From an uncultured Tolumonas sp. (GTDB lineage Bacteria; Pseudomonadota; Gammaproteobacteria; Enterobacterales; Aeromonadaceae), in assembly GCF_963556105.2 (NCBI RefSeq), contig NZ_OY829944.1, positions 367,001 to 431,000 on the forward strand: 64,000 nucleotides of DNA, read 5' to 3'. Every line of letters starts with the position of its first letter. Positions within the stretch are counted from its first letter, which is position 1. Both the position numbers and the translations under genes were made by a program. This document shows positions 62,629-64,000 of this stretch, piece by piece. The notes under the pieces are model-generated. The model searched no databases, was not told the origin of the DNA, and was given only the letters and a program-made list of their open reading frames with translations.

Positions 62629-64000
62629 GTGCGTCGCTGGTAACGGCGGGGTGCGGAGCTTCCTGACAATGTACTCCCCGCAAGGGTGTGTTTTTACCGT
62701 GAGGTAGGAATGCAGATTTCACCAGTAGCAGGTGGATGAGAGGCTAGGCTGGGTCATACGGTTAACATACGTGAACTGCTAACAAGCACCGTCAGCCGCA
62801 ATGAGTGCAAGCTACTGACGCACTTTGACCAAAAGGTACAAGGCTGGTTATCCCTCTTACATCTGGGGATACGTTGTCATTAAGCCTTCGGTGTATTGGC
62901 AGAACCTAAGTGACTCGTGTCATTGGCACGGAACTCGGTAAACCCGTATTTTCGCCTGATAGGTTGGTTACCATGGTAACCAACAGGCGTTATTTCAGGC
63001 AGGTAACCCGCGAGGGGAGCTGTTGGAGGTGCGGGCAGAGGAAGTTGGAAAAAGCGAAGGCCGTTGTGTAATGCAGCGGATAGGGGGTTAAAGGTTCCTC
63101 TACCGGAAACGGGGCCCACTTCCAACCGGTCTTTAATCGCAAGAAGGCGTGTAAAGCCAACACAGTGACAAATTGAAAGTGGAGTAAACAGAAAATCAGT
63201 CTGTTTACTCCGACCCTTGCGGGAGCTGGTACTCCCGCAAGGGGGATACCGTGCTTTCTGCTCGGGGCTTTCTAACCAAAAGCACTGAGGAGAATAGCAA
63301 GATGAGTAAGGCTAAACCAATAGTTTTACCTGCATTCTCCGACAAGGCGGAACACTGGGCTGATATTAATTGGCGACAGGTTCACCGCCACGTTCGGGGG
63401 CTACAGGTTCGTATTGCGAAGGCGACAAAGGTACAGGACTGGCGCAGGGTGAAAGCCCTGCAACGGTTACTGACCCGCTCGTTTGCGGCTAAGGCATTAG
63501 CGGTCAGACGGGTGACGGAAAATCGCGGTAAAAATACAGCAGGTGTTGATAAGGCGTTGTGGAATACGCCCAAAGCCAAACTGGAAGCTATCAGTAAACT
63601 GACGCGCACAGGCTATCAGCCGAAGCCGTTACGCAGGGTTTATATTCCAAAAGCCAACGGCAAACGCCGTCCTCTAGGAATACCCACGATGCACGACCGC
63701 GCGATGCAGGCACTCTACCTGTTAGCGTTAGAACCGGTATCGGAGACCTGTGCTGACCGCAATAGTTATGGTTTTCGCCGGATGCGCTCTACTGCCGATG
63801 CGATTGAGCAATGCTTTGTGAACTTAAGTCGCAAAAACTCGGCAGAATGGGTGCTGGAAGGGGATATTAAAGGGTGTTTTGACAACATCAGTCATGACTG
63901 GTTACTTGCCAATGTTCCATTGGATAAACAAGTGCTCAGAAAATGGCTGAAATCGGGATTCATGGAATCCAACCGGTTGTTTCCGACCGAAGCTGGCACA
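62629..64000 (+). mobile_element. Group II intron (3' end outside window)
   Basis: Starts with GTGCG, the usual group II 5' end, at 62629. Exon sequences AGGGATA (62622-62628) and CAGTAGC (62613-62619) are complementary over 7 nt each to TATCCCT (62849-62855) and GCTACTG (62811-62817) inside the intron, fitting IBS1/EBS1 and IBS2/EBS2. A long hairpin at 62954-62989 and two strong hairpins at 63181-63211 and 63213-63242 belong to the ribozyme. The maturase gene (63302 on) sits in the expected domain IV position. Domains V and VI and the 3' exon lie beyond the window. Confidence 0.85.
63302..64000 (+). CDS. ltrA: Group II intron reverse transcriptase/maturase (3' end outside window)
   Basis: 233 codons visible and open to the window edge. 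GAGGAG lies nine bases before ATG 63302. Reverse transcriptase domains are seen in order: [14 protein letters not shown] (RT-0), [20 protein letters not shown] (RT-1/2), [22 protein letters not shown] in parts (RT-2a), and [20 protein letters not shown] (RT-3). The catalytic YADD box, maturase and any endonuclease domain are outside the window. The protein splices and mobilises the intron that contains it. Confidence 0.95.
   Translation, partial: MSKAKPIVLPAFSDKAEHWADINWRQVHRHVRGLQVRIAKATKVQDWRRVKALQRLLTRSFAAKALAVRRVTENRGKNTAGVDKALWNTPKAKLEAISKLTRTGYQPKPLRRVYIPKANGKRRPLGIPTMHDRAMQALYLLALEPVSETCADRNSYGFRRMRSTADAIEQCFVNLSRKNSAEWVLEGDIKGCFDNISHDWLLANVPLDKQVLRKWLKSGFMESNRLFPTEAGT

Noticed and set aside
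62963-62984. 22-bp perfect palindrome
   Set aside because: As an operator it is out of place; it is the inner part of a longer hairpin within the group II intron RNA.

Overview
The window looks like core chromosome of a gammaproteobacterium. Gene content and order resemble Enterobacterales/Vibrionales/Aeromonadales, for example the tRNA order Arg-His-Leu-Pro and the block dacA-rlpA-mltB-rodA-mrdA-rlmH-rsfS-holA-lptE-leuS-ybeL. The protein flavour suggests a facultative anaerobe of the Aeromonadales (Tolumonas/Aeromonas type). This is inference from remembered family resemblance, not a database match.

Layout. 1-5.5 kb: the 3' part of glnE, then a stand-alone lacZ preceded by a LacI-type palindrome. 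5.7-10.6 kb: a leftward tetR - RND adaptor - RND pump operon with a TetR-type operator. 10.6-15 kb: a four-gene tRNA operon, a DinB-fold protein lacking its usual metal ligands, a LexA-controlled dinI homologue, a TPP-riboswitch thiM-thiE pair, a second identical tRNA-Pro, ygdD and an orphan DUF2384 antitoxin-like gene. 15-25 kb: small membrane proteins, a LysR regulator, the glutathione-dependent formaldehyde pathway (frmA and S-formylglutathione hydrolase), a DUF1857 protein, a DODA-type dioxygenase with divergent LysR, an HxlR regulator fused by overlap to a FabF paralogue, and ugd. 25-30.5 kb: a CHASE4-PAS-GGDEF-EAL protein, an orphan NorR and SanA. 30.6-45.2 kb: lipoate synthesis (lipB, lipA), ybeD, and the cell-elongation/peptidoglycan block through leuS, with ybeL convergent to pbpG (45.2-46.5 kb). 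46.6-48.5 kb: a small exported protein and an NSS transporter.

48.8-56.9 kb is the main accessory island. It holds a 2166-residue Sec-exported SpvB/VCBS/RHS toxin with a variable C-terminal tip, a likely immunity gene, and three small exported cysteine-containing proteins, at least two of which share a pattern. 57.1-62.2 kb returns to housekeeping genes (GIY-YIG protein, dsbD, cutA, fxsA, heat-shock groESL). The window ends inside a group II intron, whose 5' splice site can be placed from matching IBS/EBS pairs.

The least expected signal is not a gene. Two intergenic elements of about 100 bp (5482-5594, GGA-bearing strand minus; 17274-17374, plus) share no outer-arm sequence but fold alike: a long outer stem enclosing two hairpins, all four of which show CANGGANG with an ANGGAN hexaloop, the CsrA/RsmA recognition motif, followed by an identical 12-nt tail. 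They may be members of a dispersed CsrA-binding repeat RNA family.
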